From: Paracidovorax avenae ATCC 19860
Lineage (GTDB): Bacteria; Pseudomonadota; Gammaproteobacteria; Burkholderiales; Burkholderiaceae_C
Direction of reading: 5' to 3'
Length of the DNA: 64,000 bases
Assembly: GCF_000176855.2 (NCBI RefSeq)
Contig: NC_015138.1
Location: forward strand, 1,240,001-1,304,000
The notes beneath the pieces were generated by a model, which was given only the letters and a program-made list of their open reading frames with translations, ran no database searches and was not told where the DNA came from. Position 1 is the stretch's first letter; each line of letters opens with the position of its first letter. Both the position numbers and the translations under genes were made by a program. This document shows, one piece after another, positions 54,661 to 63,643 of this stretch.

Positions 54661-54759
54661 GCCTGTGGGGCCCGTGCAGCGGTTTCATTCAGCTATGAAA
54701 AGAGTAGTATCGCGTCCGCGCGCCGCCTTTCGACTGGCGCGCACGAGGAGAGAGAACCC

Positions 54760-55326
54760 ATGAGCATCAAGAGCGACAAATGGATCCGCCGCATGGCCGA
54801 ACAGCACGGCATGATCGAGCCGTTCGAGCCCGGCCAGATCCGCGAAAGCGATGGCCGCAAGATCATCAGCTACGGCACCAGCAGCTACGGCTATGACATC
54901 CGCTGCGCGCCCGAATTCAAGGTGTTCACCAACATCCACAGCACCGTGGTGGACCCGAAGCATTTCGACGAGAAAAGCTTCGTCGATTTCCATGGCGACA
55001 GCTGCATCATTCCCCCCAACAGCTTCGCCCTGGCACGCACCGTGGAGTACTTCCGCATCCCGCGCAACGTGCTCACCATCTGCCTGGGCAAGAGCACCTA
55101 TGCCCGCTGCGGCATCATCGTGAACGTCACGCCCTTCGAGCCCGAATGGGAGGGCTACGTGACCCTCGAGTTCAGCAACACCACGCCGCTGCCGGCGCGC
55201 ATCTACGCGGGCGAGGGCTGCGCCCAGGTGCTGTTCTTCGAAAGCGACGAGGTCTGCGAGGTGAGCTATCGCGACCGCGGCGGCAAGTACCAGGGACAGG
55301 TCGGCGTCACGCTGCCCAAGGCCTGA
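54760..55326 (+). CDS. dcd: dCTP deaminase
   Basis: A 188-residue trimeric enzyme making dUTP from dCTP for thymidylate synthesis. Full family length. Motifs: [82 protein letters not shown] (active-site Glu in [10 protein letters not shown]), and [14 protein letters not shown] near the C-terminus. ATG 54760 has GAGGAG/GAGAGA upstream. Core housekeeping gene. Confidence 0.97.
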   Translation: MSIKSDKWIRRMAEQHGMIEPFEPGQIRESDGRKIISYGTSSYGYDIRCAPEFKVFTNIHSTVVDPKHFDEKSFVDFHGDSCIIPPNSFALARTVEYFRIPRNVLTICLGKSTYARCGIIVNVTPFEPEWEGYVTLEFSNTTPLPARIYAGEGCAQVLFFESDEVCEVSYRDRGGKYQGQVGVTLPKA

Positions 55327-55504
55327 ACTGCGCGAGAAGGGTGCGCGACTGGCGTGTGTCCTACAGGCGGGCGGCCTGTTTCTCCGATGCGCGGGTCGGG
55401 GCGGGGCTCTAGCATTTGCATCAAGGTATGCCGTTGCATGTCGTGATGGTTGTCACAAAACGCCGGCAAACTGACACATACGTTCTTTTGCCGAGGACCT
55501 CGCC

Positions 55505-55828
55505 ATGCTTGCCTCCTTCCCGCTCCCTTTCGCCCGGGCAGGCGCGCCCGCCGATTACCCCGCCGATCACCCCGCCGACGGGGCCCACCCCTGCGGCCAG
55601 CGCTACTGGCCCGCTCAGACGCTGGATGCGTTCCTGCTGCAGATGGCGGCCCGGGGCCATTGCATCAGCGCCGCGATGATGCTCGGCGACCGCCAGTACG
55701 CACTGGAACAGATCGCCCGTGCACGCCAGTTGCAGGGGGACACCCTGCAGGCACTGGTGCAGGAGCTTTCCGCGTATTTCGAAGACGCCGAGCCGGCCGC
55801 CGCCGGCCTGCACTGGTCCCACCGCTGA
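55505..55828 (+). CDS. Small hypothetical protein
   Basis: A 107-residue protein I do not recognise. An N-terminal Pro/Ala/Asp-rich lead with a short internal repeat (DYPADHPADGAHP) precedes a helical C-terminal half (LDAFLLQMAARGHCISAAMMLGDRQYALEQIARARQLQGDTLQALVQEL). It has codon use like neighbouring genes. It is followed 24 bp later by another small protein gene, suggesting co-transcription. Confidence 0.6.
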   Translation: MLASFPLPFARAGAPADYPADHPADGAHPCGQRYWPAQTLDAFLLQMAARGHCISAAMMLGDRQYALEQIARARQLQGDTLQALVQELSAYFEDAEPAAAGLHWSHR

Positions 55829-55852
55829 AGCGGCCGCCGCCAAGGAATCCCC

Positions 55853-56143
55853 ATGGACCACTTTGACGCACACGCGCCCACCGCGGCCGCCCGGAACGGG
55901 GAAGACCGCCGTTCCGCCATCCATCCGGGTCTTCTGGCTGCGGGCGCCACGGTCATCGTGCTGCAGATCGCGGCCATGGCCTGGGTGCTCGAGGACCACG
56001 TACGGCACGCCGAGCAGCAGCAGCACACCTGGGTGGCCCGGGGCCTGCAGGCTCCGGCCGACAGATCGGCGCAGGTACCCGGGCAGCAGGCGCTGCAGGC
56101 CGACGCCGGCTGGACGGCAGGCACCAGCTTCGCGGCCCGCTGA
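55853..56143 (+). CDS. Small membrane protein, hypothetical
   Basis: A 96-residue protein with one transmembrane helix (about 25-46, IHPGLLAAGATVIVLQIAAMAWVL). A charged, His/Gln-rich tail (EDHVRHAEQQQHTW) follows. No family is recognised. ATG 55853 lies 24 bp after the upstream small gene, preceded by AAGGAAT, which supports translation. Confidence 0.55.
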   Translation: MDHFDAHAPTAAARNGEDRRSAIHPGLLAAGATVIVLQIAAMAWVLEDHVRHAEQQQHTWVARGLQAPADRSAQVPGQQALQADAGWTAGTSFAAR

Positions 56144-56198
56144 ACCCGCTCCGCCGGGCGTACCATCCGCACTGCATGAATCTTTCAGGGTGCGCACG

Positions 56199-57095
56199 AT
56201 GAAATGGGAAGGCAATCGCGAATCGGACAACGTCGAGGACCGCCGTGACGAAGGCGACAGTGGCGCAGGAGGGGGCGGCTTCCCGGTGTTCGGAGGGCGC
56301 AGCATCGGTATCGGCACCATCGTCATCGCGCTGATCGGTGGATGGGTGTTCGGCATCAATCCCTTGACCATCCTCGGGCTGCTGAGCGGCGGAGGCGCGC
56401 CTCCCGCCCATGTGCAGACCCAGCAGCCCCCGGCCCATCGTCCTCCCGCAGACGACACGATGGCCCGGTTCGTCTCCACCGTGCTCGCCGACACCGAAGA
56501 CGTCTGGGCCGATGTCTTCCGCCAGAACGGATCCACCTACCAGAACCCGCGGCTCGTGCTTTTCCGCGGGGCCACGCCCACCGCCTGCGGGCGGGGCGAA
56601 TCGGCCATGGGCCCGTTCTACTGCCCCGCGGACCGCAAGGTCTATATCGACCTCGGCTTCTATGAAACGCTGAAGAACCGCCTCGGCGCCCCTGGCGACT
56701 TCGCACAGGCCTACGTGATCGCGCACGAGGTGGGCCACCACGTGCAGAACCTCCTGGGCATCAGCGCCCGGGTGGACCAGATGCGCGGCCGGGTGAGCCA
56801 GGTGGAATACAACCACCTGTCCGTGCGCCTGGAACTGCAGGCCGACTGTTTCGCGGGCGTATGGGCCCACCATGCACAGAACGCGCGGCACATCCTGGAG
56901 CAGGGTGACGTCGAGGAAGCCATGAACGCTGCCGCGAAGATCGGCGACGATGCGCTGCAGCGCGCGGCCGGCCGCGCGGTCGTTCCGGACAGCTTCACCC
57001 ACGGCACCAGCGCCCAGCGCCAGCGCTGGTTCCAGACCGGGCTGCAGAGTGGAAGCATCAAGGCCTGCGATACCTTCTCCTCCAGGAGCCTTTGA
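56199..57095 (+). CDS. Neutral zinc metallopeptidase (YpfJ family)
   Basis: A 298-residue membrane-anchored protein: cytoplasmic acidic start (GNRESDNVEDRRDEGD), one transmembrane helix (about 35-65, IGIGTIVIALIGGWVFGINPLTILGLL), then a peptidase-like domain. Zinc motif H176-E-V-G-H180-H and a downstream Glu in LELQADCFAGVWAHHA are the expected ligands. Family members have conserved PFYCPADRKVYIDLGFYETL as here. Its function is uncertain even in E. coli. ATG 56199 starts MKWEGNRESDNVEDRR, the standard family N-terminus. Confidence 0.93.
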   Translation: MKWEGNRESDNVEDRRDEGDSGAGGGGFPVFGGRSIGIGTIVIALIGGWVFGINPLTILGLLSGGGAPPAHVQTQQPPAHRPPADDTMARFVSTVLADTEDVWADVFRQNGSTYQNPRLVLFRGATPTACGRGESAMGPFYCPADRKVYIDLGFYETLKNRLGAPGDFAQAYVIAHEVGHHVQNLLGISARVDQMRGRVSQVEYNHLSVRLELQADCFAGVWAHHAQNARHILEQGDVEEAMNAAAKIGDDALQRAAGRAVVPDSFTHGTSAQRQRWFQTGLQSGSIKACDTFSSRSL

Positions 57096-57204
57096 AAACA
57101 ACGGCTCTCTGCTATTGAAAATGCAGCAAAAACTGCCACCCCGCCGGCCGTGCGGACGTTCCCGTGGCCTCGGGGAAGGGCTGGTGCGACAATAACGGCC
57201 GCAC

Positions 57205-58680
57205 ATGACAAGTTCTTTCTCCAATTTATCGCTGGCCGAGCCGCTGGCGCGCGCCGTGGCCGAGATGGGCTACACGTCGATGACCCCCATCCAGGCCGAA
57301 GCCATTCCCGTGGTGCTCACCGGCCAGGATGTGATGGGCGCCGCGCAGACCGGCACCGGCAAGACGGCGGCGTTCTCGCTGCCGCTGCTGCAGCGCCTGC
57401 TCAAGCACGAAAACAGCTCCACCTCCCCGGCGCGCCATCCCGTTCGCGCCCTGGTGCTGCTGCCCACGCGCGAACTGGCCGACCAGGTCGCCCAGCAGAT
57501 CGCCCTCTACGCCAAGTACACCAAGCTGCGCAGCACCGTGGTCTTCGGCGGCATGGACATGAAGCCCCAGACGCTGGAGCTCAAGAAAGGTGTGGAAGTC
57601 CTCGTGGCCACGCCGGGCCGCCTGCTGGACCACATCGAGGCCAAGAACGCGGTGCTGAACCAGGTCGAGTACGTGGTGCTCGACGAGGCCGACCGCATGC
57701 TGGACATCGGTTTCCTGCCCGACCTGCAGCGCATCCTGAGCTACCTGCCCAAGACGCGCACCACGCTGCTGTTCTCCGCCACGTTCTCGCCGGAAATCAA
57801 GCGCCTGGCGGGCAGCTACCTGCAGAACCCGGTCACCATCGAGGTCGCCCGCCCGAACGAGACCGCCTCCACGGTCGAGCAGCGCTTCTACAGCGTGAAC
57901 GACGATGACAAGCGCCGCGCCATCCACCACGTGCTGCGCACGCGCGGGGTCAAGCAGGCCTTCGTCTTCGTCAACAGCAAGCTGGGCTGCGCGCGCCTGT
58001 CGCGCACCCTGGAGCGCGAAGGCCTGAAGGCCGCCGCGCTGCATGGCGACAAGAGCCAGGACGAGCGCCTGAAGGCACTGGACGCCTTCAAGCGCGGCGA
58101 GGTGGACCTGCTGGTGTGCACCGACGTCGCGGCCCGCGGGCTCGACATCAAGGACGTGCCCGCGGTGTTCAATTTCGACGTGCCGTTCAACGCCGAAGAC
58201 TACGTGCACCGCATCGGCCGCACGGGCCGCGCGGGCGCCTCCGGCCTCGCCGTCACGCTGGTGTCGAGCAGCGATGCCCGCCTGGTGGCCGACATCGAGA
58301 AGCTCACGAAGAAGAAGATCGATCTCGAAGCCCTGGAAGTGGAAGAGGACCGCCCGCGCGGCCGCTTCAACGACGGCCGCCGCGCCTGGCGCGACGACGA
58401 GTCCGGCGGTGATGCGCGTGGACGGCGGGAAAGCCGTGGCGAAGGCCCAGGCCGCGACTCCCGGCCGCCGGGCGGCTACCGCACGCCCGCGGCGTCGCGT
58501 GATCCCTTCTTCGACAAGCCGTACGAGGCCCCGGCCGCCGAAGCAGCGCCTTCCTGGGAGTCCGCTTCCCGGCAGCAGCCCGCGCGCAGCGGCATTTCCG
58601 CCAACATCAAGCCCAAGCGCAAGGTCGCCGCGCTCTTCAAGGCCGCCATGCCGGCCGTGGAAACCCCGTCCGGCCAGTGA
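57205..58680 (+). CDS. rhlE: ATP-dependent RNA helicase RhlE
   Basis: A 491-residue DEAD-box helicase involved in RNA and ribosome maturation. Motifs: Q-motif MGYTSMTPIQAEAIP, Walker A AQTGTGKTAAF, PTRELADQ, TPGRLLD, DEAD in VLDEADRMLD, SAT in FSATFS, and the second RecA domain with ARGLDI and HRIGRTGRAG. A basic, disordered C-terminal tail (about 385-491, RRAWRDDESGGDARGRRESRGEG) follows. Convergent with apaH across a perfect hairpin. GACAAT lies 11 bases before the ATG. Confidence 0.95.
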   Translation: MTSSFSNLSLAEPLARAVAEMGYTSMTPIQAEAIPVVLTGQDVMGAAQTGTGKTAAFSLPLLQRLLKHENSSTSPARHPVRALVLLPTRELADQVAQQIALYAKYTKLRSTVVFGGMDMKPQTLELKKGVEVLVATPGRLLDHIEAKNAVLNQVEYVVLDEADRMLDIGFLPDLQRILSYLPKTRTTLLFSATFSPEIKRLAGSYLQNPVTIEVARPNETASTVEQRFYSVNDDDKRRAIHHVLRTRGVKQAFVFVNSKLGCARLSRTLEREGLKAAALHGDKSQDERLKALDAFKRGEVDLLVCTDVAARGLDIKDVPAVFNFDVPFNAEDYVHRIGRTGRAGASGLAVTLVSSSDARLVADIEKLTKKKIDLEALEVEEDRPRGRFNDGRRAWRDDESGGDARGRRESRGEGPGRDSRPPGGYRTPAASRDPFFDKPYEAPAAEAAPSWESASRQQPARSGISANIKPKRKVAALFKAAMPAVETPSGQ

Positions 58681-58691
58681 CCGGCGGCACG

Positions 58692-58714
58692 TCCGGGCCT
58701 CCGGCAGGCCCGGA
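58692..58714. terminator. Bidirectional hairpin terminator between rhlE and apaH
   Basis: TCCGGGCCT (58692-58700) pairs perfectly with AGGCCCGGA (58706-58714) around CCGGC. It lacks a T tract but sits in the 36-bp convergent gap. Confidence 0.6.
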
Positions 58715-58716
58715 TC

Positions 58717-59559
58717 TCAGCCCGGTGCCTGCGCCTGCTCGCAGCGCACGCTGATGTGCTCGCGCTCCGCCAGCGTGGCGCCGAACCGCACGGCGCTGAG
58801 GCAGCCTCCCCAGACACAGCCCGTATCCAGTGCCAGCAGGTCCGGCCGGTTCATCCAGCCCAGCGTGGACCAATGGCCGAATGCCACCAGCGTGCCGCGC
58901 GTGCGCCTGCCGGGTGCATCGAACCACGGGACGAGGCCGTCCGGCGCGGCATCCGCCGCCTCGCTGCTGTCGAAATCCATGCGGCCGTCAGGCGTGCAGA
59001 AGCGCAGCCGCGTCAGCGCGTTCACGATGGCCCGCCAGCGTTCCATGCCGCAAAGCCCGTCGTTCCAGCGGTCCGGGGTATTGCCGTACATGGCCTGCAG
59101 GAATGCCGGCAGCGCATCCCCCTGCAGTTGCGCCTGCACTTCGGCGGCGTGCTCCAGCGCTGCGTCGGCCGTCCAGGAGGGCAGCACGCCTGCATGCACC
59201 ATCAGCAGCCGCTCGCCTGCCAGCCGGTGTTCGCGGGCCAGGGGCTGGTGCCTCAGCCAATCCAGCAACGCATCCCGGTCGGGCGCCTGCAGCACCCCGG
59301 CGAGGGTGTCGCGCCGCGACGGCTTGCGGGCTCCGTGGGCGGCGGCCAGCAGATGCAGGTCATGGTTTCCCAGCAGGCAGCGCAGGCTGTCGCCGGCCCG
59401 CGTGCAGCGCCGCAGCACGTCCAGCGATTGCGGGCCCCGGTTCACGAGGTCTCCCAGAAGATAAACCATATCGCGACTGGGGGAAAAATCCACCGTGTCG
59501 AGCAGGCGCTGCAGTGCTGCGTCGCAGCCTTGAATATCGCCAATGCAGTAGAGAGCCAT
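58717..59559 (-). CDS. apaH: Symmetrical bis(5'-nucleosyl)-tetraphosphatase
   Basis: A 280-residue metallophosphatase that splits Ap4A to two ADP. Motifs: IGDIQGCDAALQRLL (metal site), YLLGDLVNRGPQSLDVL, CLLGNHDLHLLA, MVHAGVLPSW and GHWSTLGWMNRPDLLALDTGCVWGGCLSAVRF. All match ApaH length and order. Single gene, convergent with rhlE; 229 bp separate its start from the H-NS-like gene, which points the other way. Confidence 0.96.
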   Translation of the reverse strand: MALYCIGDIQGCDAALQRLLDTVDFSPSRDMVYLLGDLVNRGPQSLDVLRRCTRAGDSLRCLLGNHDLHLLAAAHGARKPSRRDTLAGVLQAPDRDALLDWLRHQPLAREHRLAGERLLMVHAGVLPSWTADAALEHAAEVQAQLQGDALPAFLQAMYGNTPDRWNDGLCGMERWRAIVNALTRLRFCTPDGRMDFDSSEAADAAPDGLVPWFDAPGRRTRGTLVAFGHWSTLGWMNRPDLLALDTGCVWGGCLSAVRFGATLAEREHISVRCEQAQAPG

Positions 59560-59788
59560 GGGGGTGGTGCCGCGGCGCGCGGCGGGTTTATGGAAGGGCG
59601 CTATTGTGATTCGGCTGCAAAGCCCTGGCAGGCTGCCAGGCCGTGCCCGGAGGGCGGGATTCGAGGAGTTTCCGCTTTCAAAGTTCCCGGGATGCGGCCC
59701 GTCGGGTTGGCTTTATGAATCTCCGTAAAGCCTGCACGTAATCGAAAATAGTTTCTATAATGCGGTTCTTGTTATCCACTCCACACGC

Positions 59789-60088
59789 ATGACCGACATG
59801 AACACCAGCTACAAGGAACTGCTGAAGCAGCGCGAACAACTCGAGCAGCAAATCAACGAGGCACGCCGCCGCGAGTTGTCGGATGCGATCGCCCAGGTGC
59901 GTTCGCTCGTGTCCGAGTATGGCCTCAAGGCGGAAGACGTATTCCCGTCCGGCCGTGCCCGCAGCGCCAGCGCCGGTACGAAGGTGGCTCCGAAATACCG
60001 CAATCCCGCCACTGGCCAGACCTGGACGGGCCGCGGCAAGGCGCCCAAGTGGATTCAGAACGAAAATCGCGAACAGTTCGCCATTTGA
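59789..60088 (+). CDS. H-NS histone-like nucleoid protein
   Basis: A 99-residue H-NS-family protein. N-terminal coiled-coil (about 4-45: SYKELLKQREQLEQQINEARRRELSDAIAQVRSLVSEYGL) for oligomerisation. C-terminal DNA-binding motif KYRNPATGQTWTGRGKAPKWI, a Bph3/H-NS-like AT-hook. It should bind AT-rich DNA, including the leader at 17760-17920. ATG 59789 (MTDMNTSYKEL); ATG 59798 is also possible and no strong Shine-Dalgarno precedes either. Confidence 0.93.
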   Translation: MTDMNTSYKELLKQREQLEQQINEARRRELSDAIAQVRSLVSEYGLKAEDVFPSGRARSASAGTKVAPKYRNPATGQTWTGRGKAPKWIQNENREQFAI

Positions 60089-60156
60089 TGGCGCGATCCG
60101 GCTGGCACTTTCGCCCTGGCCATTGGGCCAGCCGGTCTTTCCTGTAGAGCTGACTC

Positions 60157-60180
60157 AACCCGCCTTTCGGCGGGTTTTTT
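60157..60180 (+). terminator. Intrinsic terminator of the H-NS-like gene
   Basis: AACCCGCC (60157-60164) pairs with GGCGGGTT (60169-60176) around TTTC and is followed by six T in total. Confidence 0.93.
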
Positions 60181-60413
60181 ATTGCCCGGGCCTGGTTTGC
60201 GTGCGGGCCGCGCATCCATTTCCGGCGGTGCCGGGGCGAAATGCCTGTGCCCCCGATTCCCCTGGCGGAAAAGCGTTCGTTGAATGCGTGCCGGATGCCG
60301 TTACTGCATGGAGATGGCGGGTGCTTTCCACGCGGGCAATGGCCGCGGTGCCCCGGATGGTTGCTGCGCCGCGATATGCGGGCAAGGCCGGTGGCACTCC
60401 GGCTTTATGTTCC

Positions 60414-60446
60414 ATGTGGCCCTTACCACATTTTCTGCCGTGGTAA
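60414..60446. promoter_or_regulatory. Overlapping inverted repeats upstream of acnA
   Basis: ATGTGG (60414-60419) pairs with CCACAT (60426-60431), while TTACCAC (60423-60429) pairs with GTGGTAA (60440-60446). The two share CCAC, so they would be mutually exclusive as hairpins, or the latter may be an operator with 7-bp arms and a 10-bp spacer. It lies about 195 bases before the acnA start. Confidence 0.35.
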
Positions 60447-60638
60447 TGCAGGAGTTTGGCGCTTTCCATGCCTGCGGATGATTCCGCGGGGGCGGCGGCA
60501 ACCGCACTCCCGGCTGCGTGCCCGCTTCCCCGGACGCTGCCGGCGAACGCCGTGGCTGCAGGTCCTTCGCCCTACATTTGCATCGAAATCCCGGACTGCC
60601 AAAATGGGAGCGTCGCCCCATTAAAGGAGTAGTGCTAC

Positions 60639-63530
60639 ATGGCCTCGAAGTCCCCCGTGGTTCCGCGCCACGCTTTCGCATCCACTTTGCAGACATTCAC
60701 GACCGCATCGGGTAAGAGCGGCCAGTTCTATTCCCTTCCCGCACTGGCGCGGAAGTACCCGTCCGTCAAGCGTCTGCCGGTTTCCATTCGCATCGTCCTG
60801 GAGTCCGTCCTCCGCAATTGCGATGGCCTGAAGGTGACGCCCGAGCATGTGGAGCAGCTTGCGAACTGGCAGCCCGTCGCCGACCGGAAGGACGAGATTC
60901 CCTTCATCGTGTCGCGCGTGGTGCTGCAGGATTTCACCGGCGTGCCCCTGCTGGCTGACTTGGCCGCGATGCGCAGCGTGGCGCAGCGCCTGGGCAGGAA
61001 ACCCAAGAAGATCGAGCCGCTGGTGCCGGTCGATCTCGTGGTGGACCACTCCATCATGGTCGATTACTACGGCACGAAGAAGGCCCTGGACCTGAACATG
61101 AAGCTCGAATTCCAGCGCAACCGCGAGCGCTATGAATTCATGAAGTGGGGCATGCAGGCGTTCGACACCTTCGGGGTGGTGCCTCCGGGCTTCGGCATCG
61201 TCCACCAGGTGAACCTGGAATACCTGGCGCGCGGCGTGCACAAGCGCGCCGACGGCGTCCACTACCCCGACACCCTGGTCGGCACGGACAGCCACACCAC
61301 CATGATCAACGGCATCGGCGTGGTCGCCTGGGGCGTGGGCGGCATCGAGGCCGAGGCGGCGATGCTCGGGCAGCCGGTGTACTTCCTCACGCCCGACGTG
61401 GTGGGCTTCGAGCTGACGGGCCAGTTGCGCGAGGGCGTGACGGCCACCGACCTGGTGCTGACGGTGACCGAGATCCTGCGCCGCCACAAGGTGGTGGGCA
61501 AGTTCGTGGAGTTCTTCGGCGAGGGCACGCGCACACTGGCGCTGCCGGACCGGGCGACCATCGGCAACATGGCACCCGAGTACGGTGCCACCATGGGCTT
61601 CTTCCCGGTGGACGAGAAGACCATCGACTACTTCAAGGGCACGGGCCGCACCAAGGCCGAGATCGAGGCCTTCGAGGCGTATTTCCGCGCCCAGGGCCTG
61701 TTCGGCGTGCCGCAGGCCGGCGAGATCGATTATTCGCAGGTGGTGCGCCTGGACCTGGGCGACGTCACTCCCAGCCTGGCCGGCCCGAAGCGGCCGCAGG
61801 ACCGCATCGAGCTGGGCAAGGTGAAGGAGCAGTTCACCACGCTGTTCTCCCGGCCGGCTGCGGAGAGCGGCTTCAACCGGCCTGCGGAGTTGCTGCACAC
61901 GCGCCACCACATCCACCGCGGCGAGGAGGACGTGTGCGAGGACGTACCCGCCGAGAAGGATGCACCTGCGGGCGGCCCTCGCTTCCTCGTGGAGATGGAG
62001 CACAACAAGCCCAAGCTCGCGGTCAAGCATGCCGATCCGTCCGTCCGCCTGCCGGCCAAGGGCAGCGATCCGACGATCGGCAACGGCGACGTGCTGATCG
62101 CCGCCATCACTAGCTGCACGAACACGTCGAACCCGAGCGTGCTGCTCGCGGCGGGCCTGCTGGCGAAGAAGGCGGTGGAGGCAGGCCTGAAGGTCCAGCC
62201 GCACATCAAGACCTCGCTGGCCCCCGGTTCGCGCATCGTCACGCAGTACCTGAGCGAAACCGGCCTGCTGCCCTATCTCGAGAAGCTGGGCTTCGCCGTG
62301 GCGGGCTATGGCTGCACGACCTGCATCGGCAACGCGGGTGACCTCGCGCCCGAGATCAACGATGCCATCACGGGCAGCGATCTCGTCTGCGCCGCCGTGC
62401 TTTCGGGCAACCGCAATTTCGAGGCGCGCATCCATCCCAACATCAAGGCCAATTTCCTCGCGAGCCCGCCCCTGGTGGTGGCCTATGCCATCGCCGGCAC
62501 GGTGCTGCGCGACCTGATGACCGAGCCGGTGGGCAAGGGGCGCGGCGGGCGCGACGTGTACCTGGGCGATATCTGGCCCGGCAGCGACGAGGTGCACCAG
62601 CTCATGAAGCATGCGATGAACGGCAAGGCGTTCCGCGAGAACTACGGCAAGGTGAAGACCGATCCGGGAGCCCTCTGGGGCAAGATCCAGGGCGTGTCGG
62701 GCGACACCTACAACTGGCCCGCCAGCACCTACATCGCCGAGCCGCCGTTCTTCACGAACTTCGCGCTCGAGGCGACGGAGAGCGGCAATGCCGCGGTGCG
62801 GGGCGCGCGCATCATGGCGCTCTTCGGCGACTCGATCACCACCGACCACATCTCGCCCGCGGGGTCGATCAAGGAAACCTCGCCCGCCGGCCAGTGGCTG
62901 CTGCAGCATGGCGTGATGAAGCAGGACTTCAACAGTTACGGCGCGCGCCGCGGCAACCATGACGTGATGATGCGCGGCACGTTCGCCAATGTGCGCATCA
63001 AGAACCTCATGATCCCGCCGAAGGAGGACGGATCGCGGGAGGAGGGCGGGCTGACCATCTTCCAGAACGAGGGCTCCCACCAGGGCGCGAAGATGTTCAT
63101 CTTCGACGCGGCGATGCAGTACATGGCGCAGGACACACCCACCGTGATCTTCGCCGGCGAGGAGTACGGCACCGGCTCCAGCCGCGACTGGGCGGCCAAG
63201 GGCACGCAGCTGCTGGGCATCAAGGCAGTGGTCGCGCGCAGCTTCGAGCGCATCCACCGTTCCAACCTCGTGGGCATGGGCGTGCTGCCGCTGCAGTTCC
63301 GGGGCTCGGACTCCTGGGAGTCCCTTGGACTGCGGGGCGACGAGACCATCGACGTGGTGCCGGATCCGGCGCTCACGCCGCAGAGCGATGCGCAGCTCGT
63401 GATCCGCCGCGCCGACGGCTCCCGGAAGGAGGTGACGGTGACGCTGCGCATCGATACGCCCATCGAGGTGGACTACTACCGGGCCGGGGGTATCCTGCCC
63501 TACGTGCTGCGCCAGTTGCTGACCGCCTGA
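60639..63530 (+). CDS. acnA: Aconitate hydratase A
   Basis: A 963-residue monomeric aconitase (citrate/isocitrate interconversion) of the AcnA/IRP type. 4Fe-4S ligands: Cys493 in [10 protein letters not shown], Cys559 and Cys562 in GCTTCIGN. Substrate-site motifs: [62 protein letters not shown]. It is about 70 residues longer than E. coli AcnA; an insertion of roughly 60 residues (within 405-485, before the first Fe-S Cys, including [13 protein letters not shown] and [21 protein letters not shown]) explains much of this. ATG 60639 has AAAGGAG. A GC hairpin follows at 63541-63573. Confidence 0.95.
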   Translation: MASKSPVVPRHAFASTLQTFTTASGKSGQFYSLPALARKYPSVKRLPVSIRIVLESVLRNCDGLKVTPEHVEQLANWQPVADRKDEIPFIVSRVVLQDFTGVPLLADLAAMRSVAQRLGRKPKKIEPLVPVDLVVDHSIMVDYYGTKKALDLNMKLEFQRNRERYEFMKWGMQAFDTFGVVPPGFGIVHQVNLEYLARGVHKRADGVHYPDTLVGTDSHTTMINGIGVVAWGVGGIEAEAAMLGQPVYFLTPDVVGFELTGQLREGVTATDLVLTVTEILRRHKVVGKFVEFFGEGTRTLALPDRATIGNMAPEYGATMGFFPVDEKTIDYFKGTGRTKAEIEAFEAYFRAQGLFGVPQAGEIDYSQVVRLDLGDVTPSLAGPKRPQDRIELGKVKEQFTTLFSRPAAESGFNRPAELLHTRHHIHRGEEDVCEDVPAEKDAPAGGPRFLVEMEHNKPKLAVKHADPSVRLPAKGSDPTIGNGDVLIAAITSCTNTSNPSVLLAAGLLAKKAVEAGLKVQPHIKTSLAPGSRIVTQYLSETGLLPYLEKLGFAVAGYGCTTCIGNAGDLAPEINDAITGSDLVCAAVLSGNRNFEARIHPNIKANFLASPPLVVAYAIAGTVLRDLMTEPVGKGRGGRDVYLGDIWPGSDEVHQLMKHAMNGKAFRENYGKVKTDPGALWGKIQGVSGDTYNWPASTYIAEPPFFTNFALEATESGNAAVRGARIMALFGDSITTDHISPAGSIKETSPAGQWLLQHGVMKQDFNSYGARRGNHDVMMRGTFANVRIKNLMIPPKEDGSREEGGLTIFQNEGSHQGAKMFIFDAAMQYMAQDTPTVIFAGEEYGTGSSRDWAAKGTQLLGIKAVVARSFERIHRSNLVGMGVLPLQFRGSDSWESLGLRGDETIDVVPDPALTPQSDAQLVIRRADGSRKEVTVTLRIDTPIEVDYYRAGGILPYVLRQLLTA

Positions 63531-63540
63531 CGAGCGCGCT

Positions 63541-63573
63541 GCCGGGCGGACCGGCGGTACCCGGCCGCCCGGC
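63541..63573 (+). terminator. GC-rich hairpin after acnA
   Basis: GCCGGGCGG (63541-63549) pairs with CCGCCCGGC (63565-63573), with an inner CCGG/CCGG stem. No T tract follows, so termination is likely but unproven. Confidence 0.5.
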
Positions 63574-63643
63574 GGGATCGATACACTTGTGACGATATGT
63601 TCAAGCCATAAATCCGTCACAGCCGGCCACTTCGACCCTTTCC

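Larger units (their letters stand above)
60089..60638. other. 550-bp region between the H-NS-like gene and acnA
   Basis: No gene is seen. It contains the terminator at 60157-60180 and nested inverted repeats at 60414-60446. AAAGGAG precedes acnA. No tRNA, known riboswitch or insertion sequence is recognised in it. Confidence 0.6.

Noticed and set aside
55451..55476. TGTCA/TGACA inverted repeat upstream of a small gene
   Set aside because: Only 5-bp arms separated by 16 bases; expected by chance.
60621..63620. 999-codon minus-strand frame opposite acnA
   Set aside because: Antisense shadow; acnA is complete and unmistakable on the plus strand.
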